Assembly (NCBI RefSeq): GCF_030611305.1
Contig: NZ_JAUWQB010000033.1
Span: 1-34,810, forward strand
Reading direction: 5' to 3'
DNA from: Desulfobacula sp.
GTDB lineage: Bacteria > Desulfobacterota > Desulfobacteria > Desulfobacterales > Desulfobacteraceae
Length of the DNA stretch: 34,810 nt
In this document: piece by piece, positions 15,316 through 23,009 of the stretch
Position numbering within the stretch: position 1 is the stretch's first letter
Layout: every line of letters begins with the position of its first letter
The notes under the pieces: model-generated
What the model saw: the letters and a program-made list of their open reading frames with translations, nothing else
Databases searched by the model: none
What the model was told of the DNA's origin: nothing
Made by a program: the position numbers and the translations under genes

Positions 15316-16978
15316 GATTTTTTATCCTTGCTGTAAAACAACTGCCATGTCCCGGCATGGGGTCAAAAGACAGATCACCTTCAAGATCCCTTAAAATCTG
15401 CCTTGCGATACTCAATCCCAAACCCGAGCCCGGCTGTTTTGAGGTTAAGGAATTATCCGCCCTGTGAAATTTTTCAAAAACCATCTCTTGCTGTTCTTTT
15501 GGAATGCCCGGTCCATCATCACAAATTTTTAAAAGAATAAAAGAATCATCCTTTTCCAGAACAAATTTGATAAACTTTCCTTTATCGGCATACTTTAGAG
15601 CATTGTCCACGAGATTCAGAATCACCTGCTCTATGGCATCCCGGTCTGTTTTTACTTTATAATCCCCTTCTTCAATCTGTGATATGATTTCAATGCCTTG
15701 ATTCTCTATTCGGATGCTGTGGGCCTGGATCATCTGCCCTAATAACCGGTCCATTTCAAAGGTTGTCAAATGATACGTTTTTTTGCCCTGTTCAAGTTTC
15801 CCAAAAGCAAGTACGTTATTGATCAGTCTTGTCAGGCGCTCACTTTCACTGACAATTACAGAAAGATAGGTTTGTGTTTTATTCGCATCTTTAATTCTTC
15901 TGGATAGCAAAAGTTCTGCATACATTCTGATACTGGTCAAAGGTGTTTTCAGTTCATGGGATACCGAAGAAACAAATGAAGTTTTCTGCCGGGCATCTTT
16001 CATATTTTGAAGGGTCAGGCGGGTCAGCAGGACACCACCCGATACAATGGCAATGATAAAAACACCCAGTAAAATTACGGAGACATATAAAAAGCCACGG
16101 GTTGATCCAAACCCTTTATTATCGATAAAGACTCCGATCTGCCAGTGAGGCAGCAGGTTTGATATGGAAACGACTGCTACGGGCTTTTCTTTGGAATCGA
16201 GCGTCATTCTTCCGGACTGATGCATAAAGTAGCCGTTTCCGTCCATCAACAATAGTGCAATATCTTTTTCCGGCAATTCTGGAAAATCAACCACCAGTCT
16301 TGAAAGGAGCGCCATCAATTCCAGTTCAATCCCGTATACCGGCCCATTCTGATATTTTTGCACCCAGCCTAAAATGTGCAGCCGGTTCTCACTGAACCAG
16401 GGAATCCATCCTGACTTTTCTATAAATTGTTGTTCCGGCTCCGCGGAGGGAAAGGCCTGTTGCTCTAAAACAGGCGCTTTTTGCACAACCCTTGACAGGG
16501 CAACAAGTTTTTGGCGGGATGATTCTGTTACACCTTTTATCTTTAATTCATCCCTTGAAAGGTCTTCGTTAAAATCAAACTTCATCCTCCCTGAAAACAG
16601 CGAGTCATACCGGGAGATAAACCGTCTTTCCTCAAGGGTGGATTCCATTCCCCTGACCGGATATTCAAGCTCCCGGTTCTTTTGATAAATAAAAACATTA
16701 CGCACCAGAGGATTTGTCTCTTCCCATACCAGAAGAGTTTTCTGCAAGTTATCCTGATCAATATCAAGTAATGACTGCGTAAGATTTTCCTGAACCGCTT
16801 CAACCGTAATGTGAATGGTTTCAGAAATGGTTTTTGCCCTTTCAGATAAAGCCTGTATGGCTGACCGGTTGATCCGTTCCTGCTCGTGGGACAGCAGCTG
16901 GAAGGCAATACCGGTTATAATAAGGGTGGGCACTAAAAATAGTGCCCAGAAGATAATGATAGATCGTTTACTTGTCAT
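15302..16978 (-). CDS. Membrane sensor histidine kinase
   Basis: Sensor kinase, 558 residues. A first membrane segment at about 7-28 and a second at about 295-320 flank a large periplasmic region of about 260 residues. No known sensor domain was recognised there; it contains HILGWVQKYQNGPVYGIE and LLLMDGNGYFMHQ, like a diverged double-PAS/Cache fold. The cytoplasmic part has the H-box SVSHELKTPLTSIRMY (phospho-acceptor H341), the N-box ILNLVDNALKYADKG (about 453-467), G1 DDGPGIP (487-493) and G2 GSGLGLSIAR (517-526). It is downstream of the exported VWA-domain protein, which could act as partner or sensor. Confidence 0.93.
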   Translation of the reverse strand: MTSKRSIIIFWALFLVPTLIITGIAFQLLSHEQERINRSAIQALSERAKTISETIHITVEAVQENLTQSLLDIDQDNLQKTLLVWEETNPLVRNVFIYQKNRELEYPVRGMESTLEERRFISRYDSLFSGRMKFDFNEDLSRDELKIKGVTESSRQKLVALSRVVQKAPVLEQQAFPSAEPEQQFIEKSGWIPWFSENRLHILGWVQKYQNGPVYGIELELMALLSRLVVDFPELPEKDIALLLMDGNGYFMHQSGRMTLDSKEKPVAVVSISNLLPHWQIGVFIDNKGFGSTRGFLYVSVILLGVFIIAIVSGGVLLTRLTLQNMKDARQKTSFVSSVSHELKTPLTSIRMYAELLLSRRIKDANKTQTYLSVIVSESERLTRLINNVLAFGKLEQGKKTYHLTTFEMDRLLGQMIQAHSIRIENQGIEIISQIEEGDYKVKTDRDAIEQVILNLVDNALKYADKGKFIKFVLEKDDSFILLKICDDGPGIPKEQQEMVFEKFHRADNSLTSKQPGSGLGLSIARQILRDLEGDLSFDPMPGHGSCFTARIKNHDAH

Positions 16979-17003
16979 ACTTTAAGCTATACCCGGTTTT
17001 TAT

Positions 17004-18365
17004 CTATTTTGAAAGCTGTTGGTTTTTCATCTGAAAAGATTCGGTTCTCAACAATTTCCGGCTTTTGGGGCTCATACCCTGATCCTCAATTGTCTCAGCC
17101 TGAACTTCCAGCTCATCGGCTTCTTTTAATAATTCTTTATCATTATACTGGAAACCGACTTGTTTCAACCTGGCAGCAGACTGTTTAAGCTCTCTTACAG
17201 CCTCTTTTTTCTTTCCCTGATCAGACAGTTCAATGGCTTTTTCCTGGGCCAGGGCATTCAGATTTAATTGATATTCTCTGATCACTTCAATATTGCTTGA
17301 TCTGGCAACCTTTCCAGAATCACTGCTGAACCTGGCATATGAGATCCCGGTTGATTTTTCCGATTTCCGGCTGAACGGATTTTCATAAGTTACGTCAGCC
17401 TGTGCAATCTTGATTCTTGATCCGGATATTGATTTTGGAATATTGACTTCAACCAGGACATACTTTTCCTGGTCCCCATAAAGCTGGTTCATGTAAAGCT
17501 CTACCTGATTTTCCCGTATCCTGCCTTCCCTGCCGATAATATTAACAGCCTTCACACTGTCCGGAAGCGTTATGATCACTTTTATTTTTTTCGCTACGAC
17601 ATTTAATACATCCCCCAATTCTGCTGCAAAAATTCTGGGAAGATCAAATCCGGATTCGACAAAATACGTATTGCCGTCACTTTTCTGGGCAAGCCTTGTC
17701 ATAAGATCTTCATTATAATCGGTCCCCACGCCCACTGTTGTGACAGAAATATTTTCTTTAATCAAAGCTGCACCCAGTCGTCCAAGATCTTCCGGCATCC
17801 TGGGCCCGACATTGGCCAGCCCGTCAGACAGGAGAATAATTCGGTGGATATAATCACTTTCAAGATTTTTCCTGATCTCGGAAGCACCCTGGCTAACGCC
17901 GCCGAAAAGGGCCGTACTGCCTCCGGCACGAATTTGTTGAATGTTATGGATAATTCCCTGAACGTTCCGGGCATTCTGAGCCGGGACAATGGTATAGACA
18001 TTGGTATTATAGACCACCACAGAAAAAATATCCTGCAAACCAAGCCGAGTTAAGGCTTCAATGGCAGCCGCCTTTGCCTGTTCAATCTTGGTACCGTTCA
18101 TGGAGCCGGACTGATCCAGGACCAGGCTAAGATTGACAGGAGGTCTTTTGGCATGACCCGGTGCCGGAGGCGCAGCAAGGGTCACCTTAAGCACCACATT
18201 CTGGGAATCTCCTGCCGGTAGAACCGCCCTGTCTGTCTCCACCCTGCAAATAACTTTGGACTGTTCAATTCCTGCCCGGACACCCCCTGTCATTATGACA
18301 AAAATAATCAATGCTGTAAAAAATGAAACAATTGTTCGGTGCTGATATCGTTTTAAATGTGCCAT
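17004..18365 (-). CDS. Exported VWA-domain protein (YfbK-like)
   Basis: Protein of 453 residues with an N-terminal signal or anchor segment (basic MAHLKRYQHR, hydrophobic SFFTALIIFVIMTGGV, AG around 32). A von Willebrand factor A domain starts at about residue 77. The metal site (MIDAS) is intact as D84-Q-S-G-S-M in LSLVLDQSGSMNGTK, with IILLSDGLANVG further on. The C-terminal part is helical and charged and may be a periplasmic binding arm. The family resembles bacterial 'Ca-activated chloride channel homologue' proteins whose role is unclear. It is the first gene of an operon with a kinase and regulator, 25 bases upstream of the kinase, so a function in envelope sensing or adhesion is plausible but inferred. 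Confidence 0.85.
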   Translation of the reverse strand: MAHLKRYQHRTIVSFFTALIIFVIMTGGVRAGIEQSKVICRVETDRAVLPAGDSQNVVLKVTLAAPPAPGHAKRPPVNLSLVLDQSGSMNGTKIEQAKAAAIEALTRLGLQDIFSVVVYNTNVYTIVPAQNARNVQGIIHNIQQIRAGGSTALFGGVSQGASEIRKNLESDYIHRIILLSDGLANVGPRMPEDLGRLGAALIKENISVTTVGVGTDYNEDLMTRLAQKSDGNTYFVESGFDLPRIFAAELGDVLNVVAKKIKVIITLPDSVKAVNIIGREGRIRENQVELYMNQLYGDQEKYVLVEVNIPKSISGSRIKIAQADVTYENPFSRKSEKSTGISYARFSSDSGKVARSSNIEVIREYQLNLNALAQEKAIELSDQGKKKEAVRELKQSAARLKQVGFQYNDKELLKEADELEVQAETIEDQGMSPKSRKLLRTESFQMKNQQLSK

Positions 18366-18585
18366 GGTCCTTCTCCTTTACCTGTTGAGTTAATCAATTT
18401 TTGTTTAAACCGCAATATAAAAATCTGTCTTACATCCGGTTCAACTATACAGAGCATGATTCAGGAATGTGTCATAGAGGAGTAAAGAAGTTGTAAAAAA
18501 CTTGTAAAACCGCTTTTTTCTTGACCCATCCTCTATTGTCTGGGATTGTTTGATTTACGACATAACTCCAAAAAAAGGAATAACC
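18366..18585. promoter_or_regulatory. Divergent promoter region between VWA operon and VOC gene
   Basis: A gap of about 220 bases between two oppositely directed genes. It contains three GTAAA repeats (annotated separately). A TTGACC at 18521-18526 on the + strand could be a -35 for the VOC gene, but no good -10 follows. AAAGGAGAAGG precedes the VWA start on the - strand. Confidence 0.5.
18482..18508. promoter_or_regulatory. Triple GTAAA direct repeat, candidate OmpR-family regulator site
   Basis: GTAAA occurs at 18482, 18493 and 18504, exactly 11 bases apart, with spacers GAAGTT and AAACTT. Tandem half-sites at about one helical turn are the usual target of OmpR/PhoB-type regulators, and GTAAA-N(5-6)-GTAAA is the form described for CpxR. 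It lies 117 bases upstream of the operon encoding the regulator at 14614, so autoregulation is likely. Confidence 0.6.
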
Positions 18586-18954
18586 ATGAAATTTACTATC
18601 GACCATTTCAATATCAATGTGCTGAATCTTGAAAAGAGTCTGACATTTTACAATAAAGCACTGGGACTAAAAGAGATTCGAAGAACCGAAGCCAAAGACA
18701 ATAGTTATATTATTGTTTTTTTAGGGGATGGTTCAACCCGGAACAAAATTGAACTCACCTGGCTGAAAGCCATGGACCGGCCTTATGATTTAGGGGACGA
18801 AGAGTTTCATATTGCATTTAAGACATCGGATTTTGATGCTGCATATAAACTTCACAAGGAAATGGGCTGCATCTGTTATGAGAACAAGGATATGGGAATT
18901 TATTTCATCAATGACCCGGACGGTTACTGGCTGGAAATTGTTCCAGTGCGGTAA
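18586..18954 (+). CDS. VOC superfamily (glyoxalase I-like) protein
   Basis: Single vicinal-oxygen-chelate protein of 122 residues. The possible metal ligands sit at the usual places: H6 in IDHFNINV, a glutamate in IELTWLKA, H in EFHIAFKT and E in WLEIVPV. LEKSLTFYNKALGLKEIRR is the typical first-repeat helix. It resembles lactoylglutathione lyase, but many such small proteins act on other substrates. The start was moved to ATG 18586 (MKFTIDHF), with AAAAAGGAA just upstream; an earlier ATG at 18550 would add 12 unrelated residues. It stands alone between a divergent operon and a convergent unit. Confidence 0.85.
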   Translation: MKFTIDHFNINVLNLEKSLTFYNKALGLKEIRRTEAKDNSYIIVFLGDGSTRNKIELTWLKAMDRPYDLGDEEFHIAFKTSDFDAAYKLHKEMGCICYENKDMGIYFINDPDGYWLEIVPVR

Positions 18955-18971
18955 ATCAATACGGTTGCCCT

Positions 18972-19403
18972 TTAATCATCCTTTGTCACCTTTTGTCTCA
19001 ATTGCTTAAGTTTGCCATGTCTTGTCTTTTTGTCCAACCGCTTTTTCTTTGCACTTCCGGAAGGCCGGGTCGATCTCCTTTTCTTTTGCTTGACCATCGA
19101 TTTTAAAATTAAGGCCTTGAGTCTGTTGAGGGCATCTTCCCTGTTTTTTTCCTGGCTGCGAAACTTCTGCGCCTTAATAACAATGATATCATCCTTTGAG
19201 ATTCGCTTATCACTAAGAGCCAGTATTTTTTCTTTAACCTCGTCGGGCAGACTGGAGGCTTGAACATCAAACCTCAGATGTATGGCTGTTGAGACCTTGT
19301 TCACGTTCTGGCCACCCGCCCCCTGAGCTCTGATGGCCTCAAACCGGATTTCATTGTCCGGAATACTGACCTCGCTCGATATATGCAAAACCCGACTTTT
19401 CAT
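18972..19403 (-). CDS. arfB: Peptidyl-tRNA hydrolase ArfB (ribosome rescue)
   Basis: Class-I release-factor-like protein of 143 residues, formerly YaeJ. The catalytic GGQ motif is at residues 30-32 in AQGAGGQNVNKVSTAI. The C-terminal tail is highly basic (KQKKRRSTRPSGSAKKKR), as needed to enter the empty mRNA channel of a stalled ribosome. It hydrolyses peptidyl-tRNA on non-stop complexes. Its ATG follows immediately after the TAA of the elaA-like gene with no gap, so translation is coupled. Confidence 0.93.
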   Translation of the reverse strand: MKSRVLHISSEVSIPDNEIRFEAIRAQGAGGQNVNKVSTAIHLRFDVQASSLPDEVKEKILALSDKRISKDDIIVIKAQKFRSQEKNREDALNRLKALILKSMVKQKKRRSTRPSGSAKKKRLDKKTRHGKLKQLRQKVTKDD

Positions 19404-19868
19404 TTACGAACATATCCTGATCATATCAATGTGCGGAATCCCGTCCTCAAGATAGCTTTCGGATACTGCCTCAAATCCATGGGATTCATAAAATTTCTTT
19501 AAATACACCTGGGCACCGATCCGGATATTCTCATTGGGCCAGGTCCGATTGATTTGATCAAGAGCTTTTTTAATCATGGTATCACTGATTCCCTGCCTCC
19601 GGCTCTCTTTTCCCACAACCACCCGGCCAATACTCACCTCTTTAAAGCTTAAGCCCGGCGGCAGGATTCTTAAGTATGCCATGAGTCCCTTATCTTTTCC
19701 TTTTCCGACAAGATGCAGGGTTTCAGGATGCCTGTCCTTGTCATCAATTTCCGGATAAGGACAATTCTGCTCCACCACAAACACGTCCACCCGGAGTTTT
19801 AAAAGTTCATACAGTTCATCTATATCCAGCTGGCTAAATGATTTTATTTTCCAGTCAATCTGAATCAT
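19404..19868 (-). CDS. elaA: ElaA-type GNAT acetyltransferase
   Basis: Acetyltransferase of 154 residues. Typical of ElaA are the start LYELLKLRVDVFVVEQNCPYPEIDDKD and the CoA-binding stretch IGRVVVGKESRRQGISDTMI, with GAQVYLKKFYESHGFEAVSE near the end. The acceptor substrate is unknown even in Escherichia coli. The gene overlaps the methyltransferase gene by 14 bases upstream and abuts arfB downstream, forming a three-gene unit. Confidence 0.88.
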   Translation of the reverse strand: MIQIDWKIKSFSQLDIDELYELLKLRVDVFVVEQNCPYPEIDDKDRHPETLHLVGKGKDKGLMAYLRILPPGLSFKEVSIGRVVVGKESRRQGISDTMIKKALDQINRTWPNENIRIGAQVYLKKFYESHGFEAVSESYLEDGIPHIDMIRICS

Positions 19869-20511
19869 GTCTTTTGCTTTTCAACTTTCCCAAATAATAA
19901 AACCCATTGGATGTATGTTTGTTCATGGTAGTATACACAATAGTTTCAAATTCCATGGTCTCAAAATTTCGGGTCAGGTTAAACAAATAGTCTGTCGTAT
20001 GATGCCGAAGCTGTGCCCCCTCATCAAGTTCAAATACCCCATATATCCCGTAAGCCTCTTTAAATGCATTATATCTGTCAATATTACGCAAGTCCCGGTT
20101 AATTAAAAAATCATTGATATATAAACTCCCGCCGGACTTTAACACCCGTTCTATCTCACCCACCAACTGCTCCTGATTTTCATCTTTCACAATGCATGTC
20201 AAAACCGAAATCAATATCACCGCATCAAAGGTGTTGTCATCAAAAGGAAAGATAGTGTTGCATTTTTTTAAATCAAGACAGGGATACAGACGATTTCCTC
20301 TTTCAATCATTTTCTGTGAAAAATCAATCCCGAAAATTTTCTTAAACCCTTCCTGATAAAGCTCATTCAGGGTTCGACCGTATCCACAGCCCACATCCAG
20401 GATGATGAATTTTTTTGACACATATGGTTTAAAAATATCCCTCTGAAAGGGCGTGGTAAATTCCTTTTTAGATGCCGCCTTATCCCAGTACGTTTGCTGA
20501 TTCATAATCAT
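19855..20511 (-). CDS. Class I SAM-dependent methyltransferase
   Basis: Methyltransferase of 218 residues. Motif I is IILDVGCGYGRTLNEL (about residues 36-51), followed by FGIDFSQKMIERG (acidic residue of motif II) and PFDDNTFDAVILISVL (motif post-II, Methyltransf_11 style). The substrate is not evident. The start is ATG 20511 or the in-frame ATG 20505; neither has a strong ribosome site. It is first in the unit with elaA and arfB. Confidence 0.88.
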   Translation of the reverse strand: MIMNQQTYWDKAASKKEFTTPFQRDIFKPYVSKKFIILDVGCGYGRTLNELYQEGFKKIFGIDFSQKMIERGNRLYPCLDLKKCNTIFPFDDNTFDAVILISVLTCIVKDENQEQLVGEIERVLKSGGSLYINDFLINRDLRNIDRYNAFKEAYGIYGVFELDEGAQLRHHTTDYLFNLTRNFETMEFETIVYTTMNKHTSNGFYYLGKLKSKRHDSD

Positions 20512-20600
20512 AACAGCTTTAATTTCCGGCTCATGCCTTTATGCCTTTTTAAATATTAACTTTTCACAGTCAGGGAATATCCATATCAGAATTCCGGTCG

Positions 20601-20703
20601 GTTTTAAATCAATTAATCGGACAATAAGGTGCTCTGATTGCCACGGCATTTCATGAAAATGCAAGTTTTTCTTGACGATAAGTTTTAAATCAGTTACTCG
20701 GAT
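20601..20703. repeat. Imperfect direct repeat pair, 81 bases apart
   Basis: GTTTTAAATCAATTAATCGG at 20601-20620 and GTTTTAAATCAGTTACTCGG at 20682-20701 match at 18 of 20 positions. Both lie in the non-coding approach to the decayed methyltransferase locus. They could be insertion-element scars, binding sites or duplicated sequence. Confidence 0.45.
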
Positions 20704-20795
20704 TATCAAAGATATCGATTCATTTTAGTTTTAGCAAGGCTTGGATAAAATGTAATATCAGAGTGGTATACAGAACTGTATAATTATTTGTTCCC

Positions 20796-20854
20796 GGCGG
20801 CTGCGCCGCCTGGAATCGCGGAGCTGAGCCACCTGTAGTCTTGGCTCCGCGATT
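20796..20854. repeat. Two adjacent GC-rich hairpins
   Basis: GGCGGC (20796-20801) pairs with GCCGCC (20805-20810) around TGC. Then AATCGCGGAGC (20814-20824) pairs perfectly with GCTCCGCGATT (20844-20854) around a 19-base loop. The composition is strikingly different from the AT-rich surroundings, and no T run follows. It resembles a REP-type palindromic unit or the end of a small mobile element more than a terminator. Confidence 0.55.
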
Positions 20855-20924
20855 ATATCAACAGACTCATTGGTAATACTGGCAGATTAATAGGACAAGG
20901 TAAGAAAAACACAAAAGGAACAAA

Positions 20925-21192
20925 ATGAAGCTGAACGATAATGAGATAAGAGATATTACCAAGCATCTTGAAGCGGGGAAGCCTTTGCCGGAGAAGTATC
21001 GCTTTTTGTTATTTGAGGACAAGAAAGAAGTTGAGCTGGTGTGGAATAGCAAAACTGGTGAAGTCTGCAATGTGGTACTGCCGTTTCAGGTGATTGAGCA
21101 GGTGGATGAACCCCGGACGGCGCAAGGTTGCTGTGAAAGTGGTGGATATTTTCGGTAATGATACTATGAAGATTATTGAGGTGTCGGTATGA
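20925..21192 (+). pseudogene. Type III-like site-specific DNA methyltransferase, N- and C-terminal scraps
   Basis: The first about 62 residues (MKLNDNEIRDITKHLEAGKP, then KYRFLLFEDKKEVELVW and FQVIEQVDEPR) match the N-terminus of large adenine-specific methyltransferases found with type III-like restriction systems. In the next frame, from about 21118, comes KVAVKVVDIFGNDTMKIIEV, which matches the extreme C-terminus of the same proteins, ending at TGA 21190-21192. The catalytic middle, several hundred residues, is gone, and the junction is out of frame near 21112-21120. A good ribosome site (AAAGGAAC) survives. An intact 77-residue frame (20925-21158) remains but should be non-functional. Assignment rests on recalled family sequence. 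Confidence 0.7.
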
Positions 21193-21341
21193 AAAAAGCA
21201 AAAGATGGAGACTTTTTTCTTTCAGACTGGTTGAGAAACAGCAATACAGTCGAATTTTTGGGAATATGGGAGCGCATCTATAACCCTGATTTTAATTATG
21301 GCGAATATGCCATAATTAAAAAACAGGCTGGTCTGAAATGA
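21189..21341 (+). pseudogene. KilA-N domain protein remnant, 50 codons
   Basis: A frame of 50 codons overlaps the methyltransferase C-terminus by ATGA, as in intact loci. WLRNSNTVEFLGIWERIYNP followed by AIIKKQAGL matches the KilA-N DNA-binding domain. The domain's N-terminal part is shortened, and the protein stops right after KQAGLK, where complete family members continue. It then overlaps the next gene by ATGA. KilA-N proteins often accompany type III-like methyltransferase and restriction genes, consistent with a collapsed module. Confidence 0.65.
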
Positions 21342-21877
21342 TTACCCGAATAGAGACAATAGACCGAATTAAACCGATTTTTAGAGAATATCTGGATTAT
21401 ATGAGTCAATTTTATGAAATTGATAATTATTATTCGTGGTGTAAAGGTGCACTGAAAAATTTACAACTCTATTCAATGGCAGATGACCGGTACATTTATA
21501 TTCTAAAGGAATCAGACTCTATCATCGGCTTTGCCTTGGTCAATAAACACCTGCGGTTCAATACTGACGGCTTTGCAGTGGCAGAGTTCTACATTCAAAA
21601 AGGGCATGAGAAAAAAGGGTATGGCCGTAAGTTGGCTGAATATGTATTTGCACAGTTCACAGGTATTTGGGAAGTTGCCGTCACATTAAAAAACAAGTCT
21701 GCCCTGGTGTTTTGGGAACAGATGGTGTCATCTTACACAGATGGTAAATTTATAAAAAAAAGGACTGCTTCCTTTAAGGGATATGGCTTTATCTTCAACA
21801 CTGTGGACGGGCAAACAATCCATGACTACCACATGGAACCTGGTGAAGTAGGCTTTGTAACGGGGCCAAAATCATAA
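21338..21877 (+). CDS. GNAT family acetyltransferase
   Basis: Apparently intact acetyltransferase of 179 residues. VAEFYIQKGHEKKGYGRKLAEY is the CoA-binding motif A region (QxxGxG-like KKGYGR), and NKSALVFWEQM is the motif B segment. The acceptor is unknown. It begins inside the stop of the KilA-N remnant (ATGA), so it once belonged to, or was fused by deletion onto, the same transcript. Its promoter is not visible; the transcript presumably starts before 20925. Confidence 0.82.
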   Translation: MITRIETIDRIKPIFREYLDYMSQFYEIDNYYSWCKGALKNLQLYSMADDRYIYILKESDSIIGFALVNKHLRFNTDGFAVAEFYIQKGHEKKGYGRKLAEYVFAQFTGIWEVAVTLKNKSALVFWEQMVSSYTDGKFIKKRTASFKGYGFIFNTVDGQTIHDYHMEPGEVGFVTGPKS

Positions 21878-21901
21878 AATTACAATAGGGAGAAAACACA
21901 T

Positions 21902-22297
21902 ATGTCTTCGAAGGGCAAGAACACTGCCAATCTGACTGTCTCAGAGGCGCTTCAGTTTAAAAAAGATCGTGAAAACACTTACCGGGAAAGGGCTCTCAAA
22001 CTTTTCCCATGGATCTGCGGTCATTGTGGTCGCGAGTTCAGCGGCAAACGTCTGAGCGAGTTGACCGTACACCATAAAGACCACAACCATGACAACAATC
22101 CTCCAGACGGCAGCAACTGGGAGCTTTTGTGCATTTACTGCCACGACAATGAACACTCTCGGGACCAGGTTGCCGATGCCTATGACCACGAGGTACCCGA
22201 CAATTCCTCGGAAAATGGCGGTGGTGTTAACCCTTTTGCCGGACTGGGGAATTTGTTGAAAGGCAAACTGCCAGAGGCTGTCAAAAAAATACCATGA
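21902..22297 (+). CDS. yajD: YajD-type HNH nuclease family protein
   Basis: Small HNH protein of 131 residues, slightly longer than E. coli YajD at the N-terminus. Zinc pairs C39-x2-C42 and C77-x2-C80 bracket the HNH motif LTVHHKDHNHDNNPPDGSNW, followed by LLCIYCHDNEH. The C-terminal NPFAGLGNLL matches the family tail (NPFADL). The cellular role is not established; DNA cleavage is expected from the fold. GGGAG lies upstream of the ATG. It is 24 bases after the acetyltransferase gene. Confidence 0.9.
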   Translation: MSSKGKNTANLTVSEALQFKKDRENTYRERALKLFPWICGHCGREFSGKRLSELTVHHKDHNHDNNPPDGSNWELLCIYCHDNEHSRDQVADAYDHEVPDNSSENGGGVNPFAGLGNLLKGKLPEAVKKIP

Positions 22298-22854
22298 AAT
22301 GACTTGTGTAAACCCTGAAATTTATCATAATTTACGTTTTCTGTTTTAATGACCATTAACTCGATTTAATAAGATAAATGCCGGGCGGCAAAGGATATTT
22401 ACCTTCGAGATCTGCATATTGTGCCTGTCCTTGGGAGAGGGACTTATGGATAAAAATCATCAGCTATCTGGTGTTAACTGGCCCCCAACAATATAGCCAG
22501 TTATGTAGTCAGTTTTGTTTTGTTGCGTGTTTACCCCGCCTGATCCCGCAGATCCCGCCCCTTTTTTTTAATAATACCCCGCCTGCCATTCGTATAGACC
22601 TATTATAGACCTGAGGAGGTATCAGGGCTATGAAAAAGAAAGTACGAAGACGAAGGGGCAAAAACTGTCATGATTTATTCAAGCCAGATTCCCGCAATTT
22701 AAAAAAACAAAAGTTCTGTGATAAGCCAGAATGCAAAAGATAAAATATATTCATCCTAACAGCAATATCTATTGTTTGATTCTAATTCCAAAAATAGAAA
22801 AATTTGAATATAAATTTTCACTTTCAGATTAAAATAAAAAAAATAAAAAACCGC
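22298..22854. other. Intergenic stretch with one truncated small ORF
   Basis: No complete gene seen. An open frame at 22378-22608 lacks a ribosome site and any recognisable motif. The only supported item is the short frame at 22630-22743. The stretch becomes very AT-rich toward the tetR promoter. Confidence 0.5.
22630..22743 (+). pseudogene. Truncated zinc-ribbon protein (mobile-element-associated type)
   Basis: A frame of 37 codons with an excellent ribosome site (GAGGAGG at about 22613-22619). The sequence has a basic start and then CHDLFKPDSRNLKKQKFC and CDKPECKR, resembling the first zinc-binding third of small proteins (pattern CxxLFxPDxRxxxxQxYCxxxxC) common beside transposase genes in Desulfobacterota. 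A TAA ends it directly after the last cysteine region, where relatives continue. It is probably a remnant. Confidence 0.5.
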
Positions 22855-22883
22855 TTGACAAATAAAATTTTAATTAATATATA
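22855..22883 (+). promoter_or_regulatory. Sigma-70 promoter of the tetR/TRAP island
   Basis: TTGACA (22855-22860) and TATATA (22878-22883) are spaced by 17 bases, a near-consensus promoter. The expected transcript start near 22890 lies at the left edge of the palindromic operator, a layout for steric repression. Confidence 0.75.
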
Positions 22884-22892
22884 AAAATAATC

Positions 22893-22908
22893 TACCGTAC
22901 GTACGGTA
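22893..22908. promoter_or_regulatory. 16-bp palindromic operator, probable TetR site
   Basis: TACCGTACGTACGGTA is a perfect palindrome 9 bases after the -10 box and about 100 bases before the tetR start. Its position and form suit a TetR-type dimer and suggest autoregulation plus control of the TRAP/CoA genes if they share this transcript. Confidence 0.75.
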
Positions 22909-23009
22909 ATTTATTTAATTAACACTTTTTGCGATAACAGATCTGAGTACAACATAGGCTGAACTGAAAAACGGGTATTATAAAAAACAAAACGGGAGAA
23001 TTTACATCC

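Larger units (their letters stand above)
20512..20924. other. Intergenic stretch with repeats and GC-rich hairpins
   Basis: No gene seen. It holds an imperfect direct repeat (20601-20622 and 20682-20703) and two adjacent GC-rich hairpins (20796-20854). The ribosome site AAAGGAAC near 20914 belongs to the fossil methyltransferase frame at 20925. Confidence 0.5.

Noticed and set aside
18521-18549. Sigma-70 promoter for the VOC gene
   Set aside because: TTGACC is a fair -35, but no acceptable -10 occurs at 16-18 bases, so it was not annotated as a promoter.
20796-20854. Integron attC site or Rho-independent terminator
   Set aside because: The conserved outer attC core sites were not found and there is no integrase; there is also no T run after either stem.
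22378-22608. 76-codon + strand open frame
   Set aside because: No ribosome site, proline- and cysteine-scattered sequence without motif, and located in a decayed gap.
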